DNA of 64,000 nt from an uncultured Bacteroides sp. (GTDB lineage Bacteria; Bacteroidota; Bacteroidia; Bacteroidales; Bacteroidaceae). The stretch covers positions 1 to 64,000 of the forward strand of contig NZ_URFY01000022.1 in the NCBI RefSeq assembly GCF_900547205.1. The letters run 5' to 3'. Made by a program: the position numbers and the translations under genes. The notes beneath the pieces were generated by a model. That model searched no databases and was not told the origin of the DNA. It worked only from the letters and a program-made list of their open reading frames with translations. This document shows, piece by piece, positions 54,119-61,926 of the stretch; positions within the stretch are counted from its first letter, which is position 1; each line of letters begins with the position of its first letter.

Positions 54119-54970
54119 TTATAACTTTTTTTTCATTTCAAACTGTTTTCCTGCAGGTTCTATATTTTTCGATTTAAGGAAAGCTGTAATTGAATTACAC
54201 CTTATATCAGTGTTAATTATCTTAATAGAGCTATGCTTATTGCTTTCAAGCATCGTCAAGAAAAGCAACGAGCCAATTCCCCTACGACGGAATTGTTTAT
54301 CAACTGCTATTTGAGTGACATCACCGGACACAGGCTCGAAAATGCCATAGCCGACAAGTTTGCTTTCAGAAAAAACACCTAAACAAATAAAGTCTTTTAA
54401 GCTTCTCTTTATCGCTTCAAGACTGTTTTGCCAAGAGGGTTCAAAATCCCAAAAGTTGCGTATTGAATTATGTTCATCAATTCTAATTGATTTCAATGTA
54501 TAGGGGAAACCAGGCGTCCTAATAGCCTTGTTTATCTCTTCATTTTTCGACTTGAAGTAATAAAATTCTCGTGTTACCTCAAAACCTAACTTTCGATAAA
54601 CGGAGAATGCCCCTGTGTTATGCTGTAATACTTCTAACAGATATTCTTTGATTCCATTTTTTTTCAAATGAGGAATTGAATATTCAAAAACTTGCGTAGC
54701 CAATCCTTTTCCCTGATAATTTCTCAACGTTCCTGTTCCAGTATCGTAGGCTGTTGGTGTTCCATAGAAATCTCCTATCCCATTGTATGTGAATGAAACT
54801 ATTTTATTTCCGTCAAATGCTCCAAAAGAGACTTTCGGGTCAAAACCACGCCGTTTCAGCATTGTTAAAAACTCTGCTTTGTTTAGCCGCACTTCATAAT
54901 TGGCAAAAGCCTGTTCAAATGCCTCAAATAATTCATCAAGACATATATTGCTCAAAGATTTTATCTCCAT
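54119..54970 (-). CDS. GNAT family acetyltransferase with two GNAT-like domains
   Basis: The 283-residue protein has an N-terminal GNAT domain with the acetyl-CoA-binding RNYQGKGLATQVFEYS near residue 85 (motif A, QGxGx[GA]) and a C-terminal GNAT domain with the clear VDKQFRRRGIGSLLF near 230. Such tandem proteins acetylate small molecules or proteins; the target is unknown. It sits between fragments of Fic genes, so it is likely an insertion in an accessory region. It follows the Crp-like gene by 53 bases on the same strand. Confidence 0.85.
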   Translation of the reverse strand: MEIKSLSNICLDELFEAFEQAFANYEVRLNKAEFLTMLKRRGFDPKVSFGAFDGNKIVSFTYNGIGDFYGTPTAYDTGTGTLRNYQGKGLATQVFEYSIPHLKKNGIKEYLLEVLQHNTGAFSVYRKLGFEVTREFYYFKSKNEEINKAIRTPGFPYTLKSIRIDEHNSIRNFWDFEPSWQNSLEAIKRSLKDFICLGVFSESKLVGYGIFEPVSGDVTQIAVDKQFRRRGIGSLLFLTMLESNKHSSIKIINTDIRCNSITAFLKSKNIEPAGKQFEMKKKL

Positions 54971-55023
54971 ATTACTACTACTTTATTTACGCTTACAAAA
55001 GTAGTGAAATGACGCATATCAAT

Positions 55024-55596
55024 TCATTGACCTATGTTAAGAGATTTAAGCCGGCTTAAAGATTCAGGCTTTATTCCTAGATAAGCAGCAATATGATACT
55101 GAGACAATTGTTGTTCTATTTGTGGATAGGTATTCAACAACAATTTATACCTTTCAAATGCATTATCCATTAAGAAGGATGTTTCTTTCCTGCATTTTTT
55201 TATTAATAAGCTATCAGAAATATACTTCCCGAATTTAAACCATTCGTTCGATTCTATAAGCAATTGTTCGTAGGACGAACGGGAAAGAATGATGAGATGA
55301 GTATCTTCCAAAGCCTGTATGCTTCCTATACTTGGTTCACTAGTAAGAAAACTCTTATAAGAGACTACGATTGAACCGGAAAAATAGAAATCTTTAATAT
55401 ACTCAACAGTATCTTTTTCAATATAAGAGCGCAACACACCACTTTCGATCATACCAAGATTATAACAGACCTTACCTTGTTGAACAAACAGTTCTTTCTT
55501 CTTCAGATATTTAGTTTCTGCCAATTCAAGAAATCTATCACACATATCATTCGATAGATTTAGTTCTTTTTTTAATATTTGTTCGATAACATTCAT
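55024..55596 (-). CDS. Crp/Fnr-family transcription regulator
   Basis: The 190-residue protein has an N-terminal cyclic-nucleotide-binding-like domain (FVQQGKVCYNLGMIESGVLRSY) and a short C-terminal helix-turn-helix (YHIAAYLGIKPESLSRLKSL). The HTH is close to that of Bacteroidetes Crp-like proteins that lack the cAMP-binding arginine. It lies just before the GNAT gene on the same strand and may control it; both are flanked by Fic fragments. Confidence 0.85.
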   Translation of the reverse strand: MNVIEQILKKELNLSNDMCDRFLELAETKYLKKKELFVQQGKVCYNLGMIESGVLRSYIEKDTVEYIKDFYFSGSIVVSYKSFLTSEPSIGSIQALEDTHLIILSRSSYEQLLIESNEWFKFGKYISDSLLIKKCRKETSFLMDNAFERYKLLLNTYPQIEQQLSQYHIAAYLGIKPESLSRLKSLNIGQ

Positions 55597-55734
55597 ATGC
55601 TCACATAATATTAATTTTCAGTTTGAGATTGAAAGTTTATTCACAACATAATTACAATGAATATGAACCTATTTCAATAGTACCAAAGATAGTGAAATTC
55701 CTCGGTATAATTTATGAGGTATCAAAGAAGTTTT

Positions 55735-56458
55735 ATCACAACTAGCCCTTTCCTGTAATTCTGAATACCAGTATCCTTTGAAAGAATAAACAGAAATAAT
55801 ATCAACGTCCATTAATGGAATGCTTTCTACCATTCGGGAGGTACGCTTGATTTCGTCTATGAAAGGTAGCAGTTTGGCAATGTTGCAATGGAGGTAAACG
55901 GCTCGTCGTTTCAATGAATTTGCATATTGCTCTTACCGATAGAGTATTTCATTTAACTTTGCCCGGATGGATGCACAGTTTCAGCTTCCATTTGCTTGAA
56001 ACGGAGAATGAAATCTTCCATCTGTTTCTCTATCAGATAAGGTTGCGGTGGCATATGAGTACTACCGGAAATCATCACAGGAACAGTGCGATACTTTCCG
56101 TCATTCTCACGGTCTATCCCATGAAGAATAAGAGCGTGTATCTCTTTGATGGTACGTACGCTTATCTCTATATCTAGTTTGGCAATATCTTTAATATAAC
56201 TGATAGCTTCCGCATGATTGATTGCTTCCAAATGTTCACGCATGGACTTTCCCGAAATGGTAACGCCTTCGTTCACAACAAGAGCTGTTTCTTGCAAAGT
56301 GAGCGTATTGCCCTCTATACGATTACTTTCGTAAGTGTATTCAATATAAAAGCATCCTGAATCTTTTTCAAAGCTTCTTCGGGCAATGGACGCAAAGATG
56401 ATAACTGTTCCTTGAGAACATCCACCTCTTTCAGCATTACATTTATATCCTCATTCAT
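55735..56458 (-). pseudogene. Chimeric FicB/FicA pseudogene
   Basis: From 56458 leftward the sequence is a FicB copy with an identical start (MNEDINVMLKEV) two bases after the duplicated FicA. A one-base deletion after 56347 (AATATCAAAAG to AATATAAAAG) shifts the frame. At 55969 the FicB sequence stops and is joined, across GGATGGATG, to an internal FicA segment (coding for YLHCNIAKLLPFIDEIKRTSRMVES), itself diverged, running to about 55735. A 114-residue open frame inside it is only a fragment. The Fic motif is incomplete, so no active enzyme is expected. Confidence 0.82.
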
Positions 56459-57201
56459 GGTTATTCTATTTCTTTAATTCGTCCTACCTGTTTGTTCAGG
56501 AAGTAATCAGCATACGGAGAATAATCTCCCGTTTCATAAAAGGCAATTAACCCTTTCCTGTAATTCAATATATCAGCATCCCTTGAAGAATAAACAGGGA
56601 TAATATCAGCGTTCATTAATGCAATGCTTTCTACCATTCGGGAGGTACGTTTGTTCCCATCAATGAAAGGTTGCAGTTTGGCAATGTTGCAATGAAGGTA
56701 AACGGTTCGTTCCAATGGATTTGTATATTGTTCCTGTTGATATAGTATTTCATTCAACTTTGCCCGGATGTCATGCAAGTCTTTTGGCGGTATATATTCC
56801 GTACCACTAATACGAACAGCCCTTGTTCTTAAATAATCTGATTCTTCATCGGAAACCAAACCTGTAGATATGGATTGATGTATCCTGAATAAGGTACGTT
56901 CATCAATCACTTCCTGATTTTTCCCTTTATTGATGTATTCCAACTCGGAGATGAAAGTATTATATAAATTCTTCAACATCTTGGCATCCTCATACTTCTT
57001 TTCAGAAGTGATGCCATCTTTAAGTAAAGCTTCTGTTTCTACATAAGTATAGGTATTTCCCTCTATCTTACCAGAATAGTAACACCACACTATGGCTAAA
57101 TCCTTTATCTCATTTGAACGCAAATCCGACAGCTTCGCCAAAGGATGATTCAAGATGAATTGAGCTTTCTCCTGCTGTTCTTTATTAAATATATGTTCCA
57201 T
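55969..57201 (-). repeat. Direct repeat copy 1 (FicA-FicB module)
   Basis: About 1.23 kb that repeats the segment at 58045-59278 in the same orientation, offset by about 2,077 bases, with a one-base deletion in the FicB part and a few substitutions. It covers the whole FicA gene and the first two thirds of FicB. Confidence 0.85.
56461..57201 (-). CDS. Degenerate Fic-domain protein, duplicated copy (FicA')
   Basis: The 246-residue protein differs from the other FicA at only three positions (His/Gln3, Ile/Val near 37, Gly/Glu near 241). It carries the class II inhibitory motif S43GKIE47GN and a Fic-like loop Q177PFIDGNKRTSR188. The catalytic His of HPFxDGNGR is Gln and the loop Gly is Lys, so AMP-transferase activity is doubtful. 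It starts after a helix-turn-helix gene with its own terminator, and is followed two bases later by a frameshifted FicB. Confidence 0.82.
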   Translation of the reverse strand: MEHIFNKEQQEKAQFILNHPLAKLSDLRSNEIKDLAIVWCYYSGKIEGNTYTYVETEALLKDGITSEKKYEDAKMLKNLYNTFISELEYINKGKNQEVIDERTLFRIHQSISTGLVSDEESDYLRTRAVRISGTEYIPPKDLHDIRAKLNEILYQQEQYTNPLERTVYLHCNIAKLQPFIDGNKRTSRMVESIALMNADIIPVYSSRDADILNYRKGLIAFYETGDYSPYADYFLNKQVGRIKEIE

Positions 57202-57229
57202 AAAATAAAAGAAGATAATAGTAACTAAT

Positions 57230-57262
57230 CAAAAAAAGGATTAGAAATTTTCATTCTAACCC
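57230..57262 (-). terminator. Rho-independent terminator of the HTH gene
   Basis: On the minus strand GGTTAGAA and TTTCTAATCC form a stem around a short A-rich loop and are followed by seven T residues. It lies between the HTH gene and the duplicated FicA. Confidence 0.8.
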
Positions 57263-57401
57263 TTCTTTGGCTTTAGAGGTTCCTGGCGGATTTTAAACCA
57301 ACAAGATAATTCCTTTATTTCCAGATAATTAGAATCTTTTTAGTCTTGCTACTGTAAAACAATTGTAAAACAAATATTCTGTTTAAATCGTTTATTATCA
57401 G

Positions 57402-57713
57402 TTATAAAAATGTAGGGGTAAACTCAATACCTAAAGCACGGGCTATACGAAAAAAGCTCGAAACTTGAATATCAGTTTCTCCTTTTTCCACCCGGGCAAT
57501 ATAGCTTCTTGCTGTACCAACTTTATCTGCTAACTCCTGCTGGGTTATCTTTAACTCTTTCCGACGGTCACGCAATATCTCACCATAATACCATGCAATA
57601 GACTTTGCATGAAAAGCGGTTCGAGATCCCGTTCCAGCTTCTCCATATTTCTTATCCAGTAGCTCACCTGCTGTATGCAACTTTGCTAACTTATTTTCAT
57701 CTAACTTTCTCAT
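57402..57713 (-). CDS. HTH protein, HigA-like antitoxin or regulator
   Basis: The 103-residue protein has a C-terminal XRE helix-turn-helix (ITQQELADKVGTARSYIARVEKGETDI). The N-terminal 50 residues are helical and polar. Its ATG overlaps the stop codon of a short upstream remnant (57710-57760) that ends in KIAKQILEEFEL. That ATGA coupling is typical of toxin-first pairs such as HigBA, but no complete toxin frame remains. An orphan antitoxin or regulator is the best reading. Confidence 0.75.
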   Translation of the reverse strand: MRKLDENKLAKLHTAGELLDKKYGEAGTGSRTAFHAKSIAWYYGEILRDRRKELKITQQELADKVGTARSYIARVEKGETDIQVSSFFRIARALGIEFTPTFL

Positions 57714-57760
57714 AATTCAAATTCCTCCAATATCTGTTTAGCAATCTTTATCAAGACCTT
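57710..57760 (-). pseudogene. C-terminal remnant of an upstream ORF (possible toxin)
   Basis: Sixteen codons (KVLIKIAKQILEEFEL and stop) read in frame up to the start of the HTH gene, whose ATG shares bases with this stop. An in-frame stop at 57761-57763 blocks a longer frame. This looks like the surviving tail of a HigB/RelE-type toxin that the FicB gene end at 57774 has displaced. Assignment is tentative. Confidence 0.4.
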
Positions 57761-57773
57761 TTAGAAAATACAT

Positions 57774-58535
57774 CTAAGCCATGATAGACAAATATTTCCG
57801 CAAAGCAGCTATCTCGGCTTCAACTACCACTTTCTGAAACTCTTCCGGCAACTGTTCCGTGTGCGACTTTTCCAAAGCCATGTAGTAGCTTACCTTTGCA
57901 TCATTACTACCTTTCAGAGTAATAATAACATAGCCATAACGAAGAAGATACAAGTTCATCAACAAGCGAGAAGTGCGCCCATTGCCATCTATAAATGGGT
58001 GAATACGCACCAGTTCATCGTGCAGGTAGGCTGCAATAAGAACTGGATGCACATTTTCAGCTTCCATTTGCTTGAAACGAAGAATGAAATCTTCCATTTG
58101 TTTCTCTATCAGATAAGGTTGCGGTGGCATATGCGTACTACCGGAAATCATTACCGGAACAGTACGATACCTTCCGGCATTCTCACGGTCTATCCCATGA
58201 AGAATAAGGGCGTGTATCTCTTTGATGGTACGTTCGCTTATCTCTATATCTTGTTTAGCAATATCTTTAATATAACTGATAGCTTCCGCATGATTAATTG
58301 CTTCCAAATGTTCACGCATGGACTTTCCCGAAATGGTAACACCTTCGTTCACCACAAGAGCTGTTTCCTGCAAAGTGAGCGTATTGCCTTCTATGCGGTT
58401 ACTTTCATAAGTGTATTCAATATCAAAAGCATCCTGAATCTTTTTCAAGGCTTCTTCGGGCAATGGACGCAAAGATGATAGCTGTTCTTTGAGAACATCC
58501 ACCTCTTTCAGCATAACATTTATATCTTCATTCAT
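57774..58535 (-). CDS. Canonical class II Fic protein (FicB)
   Basis: The 253-residue protein has the full Fic motif H179PFIDGNGRTSR190 and a class II inhibitory motif S45NRIE49GN in the N-terminal helix. Fic enzymes with this motif transfer AMP from ATP to hydroxyls of target proteins, and the Glu49 finger keeps them off until relieved. It begins two bases after the stop of FicA, so the two are translationally coupled. The target is unknown; it may be a bacterial protein or a defence substrate. Confidence 0.9.
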   Translation of the reverse strand: MNEDINVMLKEVDVLKEQLSSLRPLPEEALKKIQDAFDIEYTYESNRIEGNTLTLQETALVVNEGVTISGKSMREHLEAINHAEAISYIKDIAKQDIEISERTIKEIHALILHGIDRENAGRYRTVPVMISGSTHMPPQPYLIEKQMEDFILRFKQMEAENVHPVLIAAYLHDELVRIHPFIDGNGRTSRLLMNLYLLRYGYVIITLKGSNDAKVSYYMALEKSHTEQLPEEFQKVVVEAEIAALRKYLSIMA

Positions 58536-59278
58536 GGTTATTCTATCTCTTTAATTCGTTCTACTTGTTTGTTCAGGAAATAATCAGCATACGGAGAATA
58601 ATCTCCCGTTTCATAAAAGGCAATTAACCCTTTCCTGTAATTCAATATATCAGCATCCCTTGAAGAATAAACAGGGATAATATCAGCGTTCATTAATGCA
58701 ATGCTTTCTACCATTCGGGAGGTACGTTTGTTCCCATCAATGAAAGGTTGCAGTTTGGCAATGTTGCAATGAAGGTAAACGGTTCGTTCCAATGGATTTG
58801 TATATTGTTCCTGTTGATATAGTATTTCATTCAACTTTGCCCGGATGTCATGCAAGTCTTTTGGCGGTATATATTCCGTACCACTAATACGAACAGCCCT
58901 TGTTCTTAAATAATCTGATTCTTCATCGGAAACCAAACCTGTAGATATGGATTGATGTATCCTGAATAAGGTACGTTCATCAATCACTTCCTGATTTTTC
59001 CCTTTATTGATGTATTCCAACTCGGAGATGAAAGTATTATATAAATTCTTCAACATCTTGGCATCCTCATACTTCTTTTCAGAAGTGATGCCATCTTTAA
59101 GCAATGCTTCTGTTTCTACATAAGTATAGGTATTTCCCTCTATCTTACCGGAATAGTAGCACCACACTACGGCTAAATCCTTTATCTCATTTGAGCGCAA
59201 ATCCGATAGCTTCGCCAAAGGATGATTCAATATGAACTGCGCTTTCTCCTGCTGTTCTTTATTAAATATCTGTTCCAT
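58045..59278 (-). repeat. Direct repeat copy 2 (FicA-FicB module)
   Basis: The partner of the repeat at 55969-57201, spanning the intact FicA and the first two thirds of intact FicB. Near identity over 1.23 kb points to recent duplication or gene conversion. Confidence 0.85.
58538..59278 (-). CDS. Degenerate Fic-domain protein (FicA)
   Basis: The 246-residue protein has an N-terminal inhibitory motif S43GKIE47GN and a Fic-like loop Q177PFIDGNKRTSR188 (catalytic His replaced by Gln, GNGR by GNKR). The rest of the fold looks conserved, so this may be a pseudoenzyme that partners or restrains FicB. It starts nine bases after the stop of the XRE regulator gene and is followed two bases later by FicB, forming XRE-FicA-FicB. 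Activity loss is inferred from the missing His. Confidence 0.85.
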   Translation of the reverse strand: MEQIFNKEQQEKAQFILNHPLAKLSDLRSNEIKDLAVVWCYYSGKIEGNTYTYVETEALLKDGITSEKKYEDAKMLKNLYNTFISELEYINKGKNQEVIDERTLFRIHQSISTGLVSDEESDYLRTRAVRISGTEYIPPKDLHDIRAKLNEILYQQEQYTNPLERTVYLHCNIAKLQPFIDGNKRTSRMVESIALMNADIIPVYSSRDADILNYRKGLIAFYETGDYSPYADYFLNKQVERIKEIE

Positions 59279-59287
59279 AGCTTATGG

Positions 59288-59950
59288 TCAAATCTTATTG
59301 TTTCCTATAATACTCTTACCTTCATAATACTTAATCCTACTTTTAAGTTCATCTATATCTTTCTTGATGGAATCGGATATAGGAATATTATGTTTATCCA
59401 AAAAGGCTGTGAGTTTTTGAAGTTCTTCCTGTACTTCCATTCTGCGGATACCGTAATAATAGGTAGAAGTGAAATCAAATTCATCTTTGGTCATCAATAC
59501 TCGCGCCACATCTTTAGGAGTTGTTTGGTCGGTGATATGAACATCTGTTTCCAGTAAAGAAGAAATATACTTTAAATCCGAAGCATCAGGACTATACTGT
59601 TTTTTTAGTCTATCGAAATACGAATTAAACTTTTGTTCCATAGTGTCCCATTCAAGTTTTACCAGCCCGAAGCCATGAATCGAGTAAGCTATTACCTTTT
59701 TAATAAGTCCATCCAGTTCTTTTTTACTGATGTAAACACCATCCGATGCACCAGCCAAATAGTTATCAAAGAAATAAGCCGGTTCTACGTTAAAGTATTG
59801 AGATATACTTAATAATGTATCTATTTTAGTTGAATTTGCCTTGATGATTTTATGCAAGCTCTGCTCTGTCATACCTAATTCGATGGCAGCCTGTTTCATT
59901 GTTACGTTTTTCTTTTCGCACAACTCCTTTATTCTTTCAAGATGAACCAT
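59288..59950 (-). CDS. XRE-family regulator of the Fic operon
   Basis: The 220-residue protein has an N-terminal helix-turn-helix (KQAAIELGMTEQSLHKIIKANS, residues about 17-40) followed by a helical C-terminal part (coiled-coil-like MEQKFNSYFDRLKKQY and MEVQEELQKLTAFLDKHN). It is first in the operon with the two Fic genes, starting near a perfect palindrome (59975-59991) that could be its operator. The divergent plus-strand gene starts at 60090. Role as repressor is inferred. Confidence 0.85.
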   Translation of the reverse strand: MVHLERIKELCEKKNVTMKQAAIELGMTEQSLHKIIKANSTKIDTLLSISQYFNVEPAYFFDNYLAGASDGVYISKKELDGLIKKVIAYSIHGFGLVKLEWDTMEQKFNSYFDRLKKQYSPDASDLKYISSLLETDVHITDQTTPKDVARVLMTKDEFDFTSTYYYGIRRMEVQEELQKLTAFLDKHNIPISDSIKKDIDELKSRIKYYEGKSIIGNNKI

Positions 59951-59974
59951 ATAATTGTATTTAAAAGTTAAATA

Positions 59975-59991
59975 CTAAACTATTAGTTTAG
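59975..59991. promoter_or_regulatory. Operator palindrome between divergent genes
   Basis: CTAAACTA-T-TAGTTTAG is a perfect 17-base palindrome with a one-base centre. It overlaps the expected -33 position of the plus-strand promoter (-7 box 60010-60017) and lies 25 bases upstream of the XRE start. A half-site (CTAAACTA) recurs near 60343. It is the natural binding site for the XRE protein. Confidence 0.7.
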
Positions 59992-60009
59992 CTTTAAATA
60001 TATTATTTC

Positions 60010-60017
60010 TATATTTG
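60010..60017 (+). promoter_or_regulatory. Putative -7 box of the mobilisation-module operon
   Basis: TATATTTG fits TAnnTTTG, 72 bases before the HTH gene at 60090. The palindrome at 59975-59991 covers the -33 region. Confidence 0.5.
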
Positions 60018-60089
60018 CAGCATCAAAGATAAGAAATATAATTTAGTGTTCAAATAATAAACAGATTTTCTAATTAAAAAAATAGAAGT

Positions 60090-60332
60090 ATGGAAACAGT
60101 AATTGTAACTACAGAATCCGCTATCGAAAAGATAATGGAAAGAGTTTTGGATAAGAAGTTACCAAAGTCTCCTGAATCGGATGTAGAGAAGACTTATAGT
60201 ATTAATCAAGTAGCCAGAATGATGGGACGCTCACACAAGAAAATCTCAGACCTTGTGGCGGCTGGTGTATTAAAGGCTACTGCTGATAACCGAATTTTTG
60301 AGAGTTCTATTAAAGAGTATAATAACAAGTAA
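60090..60332 (+). CDS. Excisionase-like helix-turn-helix protein
   Basis: The 80-residue protein has a C-terminal MerR/excisionase-type HTH (TYSINQVARMMGRSHKKISDLVAAGVLKATADNRIF). Such proteins in Bacteroides integrative elements act as excisionase or replication-module regulator. It starts the plus-strand series that runs through DUF3987, primase, MobC and relaxase. No integrase is visible in the window. Confidence 0.8.
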   Translation: METVIVTTESAIEKIMERVLDKKLPKSPESDVEKTYSINQVARMMGRSHKKISDLVAAGVLKATADNRIFESSIKEYNNK

Positions 60333-60437
60333 GCCTAATTGCTAAACTAAAAGTTGAACTAAATTCTTTTTCATCCACCACCTGAAAGAGTATGGTAGCG
60401 TTTCTGCAAAGGAACGCTACCCAATAAAAGAACTGAC

Positions 60438-61793
60438 ATGACAATATCCAAAGAAACAAACATCTGCATATCAGAGCTAAAAGAAGAAGATGTTTTCCCT
60501 GTAGATGTTTTCCCTGAACCGATAAGGAAAATTATAAGCGAAACGAAAGCGACTTTAAGCTATCCAACAGACTTTATTGCTTCTGCTATCTGTTTTACCC
60601 TATCCGTAGGAATAGGTAACAACTTTGTAGCAAAGGTAAAGGAAGGCTGGAATGAACGTGCCATTTTATACATGGCAATCATCGGACGTTCAGGAGTAAA
60701 CAAGAGCCATCCTCTTAGTTTTGCCATGCAGCCATTGTTTGAACAGGATATTAAATCATCCGTAAAATATCAGAAAGAACGAAGAGAATATGAAAAGTAC
60801 ATTCTTGCTTCTAAAAAAGAGAAAGAAGATAAAGAACAAGCGGAAGAACCCGTACTGAAAAAGTTCATCGTATCGGATATTACTCCTGAACGTCTTATTA
60901 CCATCCATCAAGATAATAAAAGAGGAATCTGCCTGTACGTTGACGAGTTGATGTCTTGGCTCAAAAACTTTAATCGCTATAATAGTGGTTCGGAAGAGCA
61001 GTTTTGGTTATCTGTATTTAGCGGGAAACCTATTATATTGGATAGACAGGGAAATAAAAATTCGGCTTTTATCAAGCACTCTTTTATTTCTGTGATTGGC
61101 ACAATACAAAAGGGACTACTTAAAGAATTGGCAAAGGGAGAACGGAGCGAGAACGGTTTTATAGACCGCATTTTGTTTGTCTTTCCACCAAATCTGAAAA
61201 AAGAATACTGGAACGAGCTTGAACTATCTACAAGTATAGCCCCTCTTTGGGCTGCAATCGTAAAAAGATTAACTGATATCCAATGTGCGACTGATGAAGA
61301 TGGAGAACTCGTTCCTAATCTACTTACTTTTAGTACAGAAGCCCGTAAATTACTTTATCACTGGCAACATAAAAATACAGATTTATGTAATAGCGAAATG
61401 GATGAAGTATTGGTCGGTATATATAGCAAACTGGATATATATGTTATACGCTTTAGTTTGATATTGCAGCTTTCACGATGGGCTTGTGATGAAAGCGATA
61501 AAGTAGAAATAGATAGTACAAGCGTAAAAGGCGCAATATCAATAGTTGAATATTTCCGCATTACAGCACAAAGAGTACAAGGCATAACAAACTCTTCGGC
61601 TGCATTAGAGCAACTAACTACAGATAAATATAGGTTATATAATGCTTTACCTATGGAATTTTCCACTGGTGAAGGCATCTCTATTGCTCAAAAGCAAAAT
61701 ATCTCAATGGATTCTTTCAAACGTTTTTTGGCAGATAAGAAGGGGATACTATTTGAGAATGTCAAACACGGAAAGTACAAGAAGCTGATTTAA
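60438..61793 (+). CDS. DUF3987 helicase/primase-associated protein
   Basis: The 451-residue protein has a P-loop-like GRSGVNKSHP near residue 82 and a Walker B-like LYVDELMSWLKNF near 170, as in DUF3987 proteins of mobile elements. A helicase-like role in element replication is inferred from neighbours (primase, relaxase). The Walker A is non-canonical (no GxxxxGKS/T). Confidence 0.82.
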   Translation: MTISKETNICISELKEEDVFPVDVFPEPIRKIISETKATLSYPTDFIASAICFTLSVGIGNNFVAKVKEGWNERAILYMAIIGRSGVNKSHPLSFAMQPLFEQDIKSSVKYQKERREYEKYILASKKEKEDKEQAEEPVLKKFIVSDITPERLITIHQDNKRGICLYVDELMSWLKNFNRYNSGSEEQFWLSVFSGKPIILDRQGNKNSAFIKHSFISVIGTIQKGLLKELAKGERSENGFIDRILFVFPPNLKKEYWNELELSTSIAPLWAAIVKRLTDIQCATDEDGELVPNLLTFSTEARKLLYHWQHKNTDLCNSEMDEVLVGIYSKLDIYVIRFSLILQLSRWACDESDKVEIDSTSVKGAISIVEYFRITAQRVQGITNSSAALEQLTTDKYRLYNALPMEFSTGEGISIAQKQNISMDSFKRFLADKKGILFENVKHGKYKKLI

Positions 61794-61926
61794 TGAAGTC
61801 CGCATTTCTCACACTTTCCATATTTTGGTTTATTACTTATTGATTATCAACAGTGTACACGTGCGCATAAATGTAGGAATCGCCACACTTTATGCCACTA
61901 TTAAAAAAGGCGAAAATAAAAAGATT

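Noticed and set aside
55669..55914. 81-residue open frame resembling FicA
   Set aside because: It is the decayed FicA fragment joined to FicB; the sequence loses FicA similarity after about 45 residues, so it is not a separate gene.
55953..56297. 114-residue Fic-like open frame
   Set aside because: It is the middle of a frameshifted FicB copy that runs into a fused FicA fragment; it lacks the Fic catalytic motif and a proper start, so it is included in the pseudogene.
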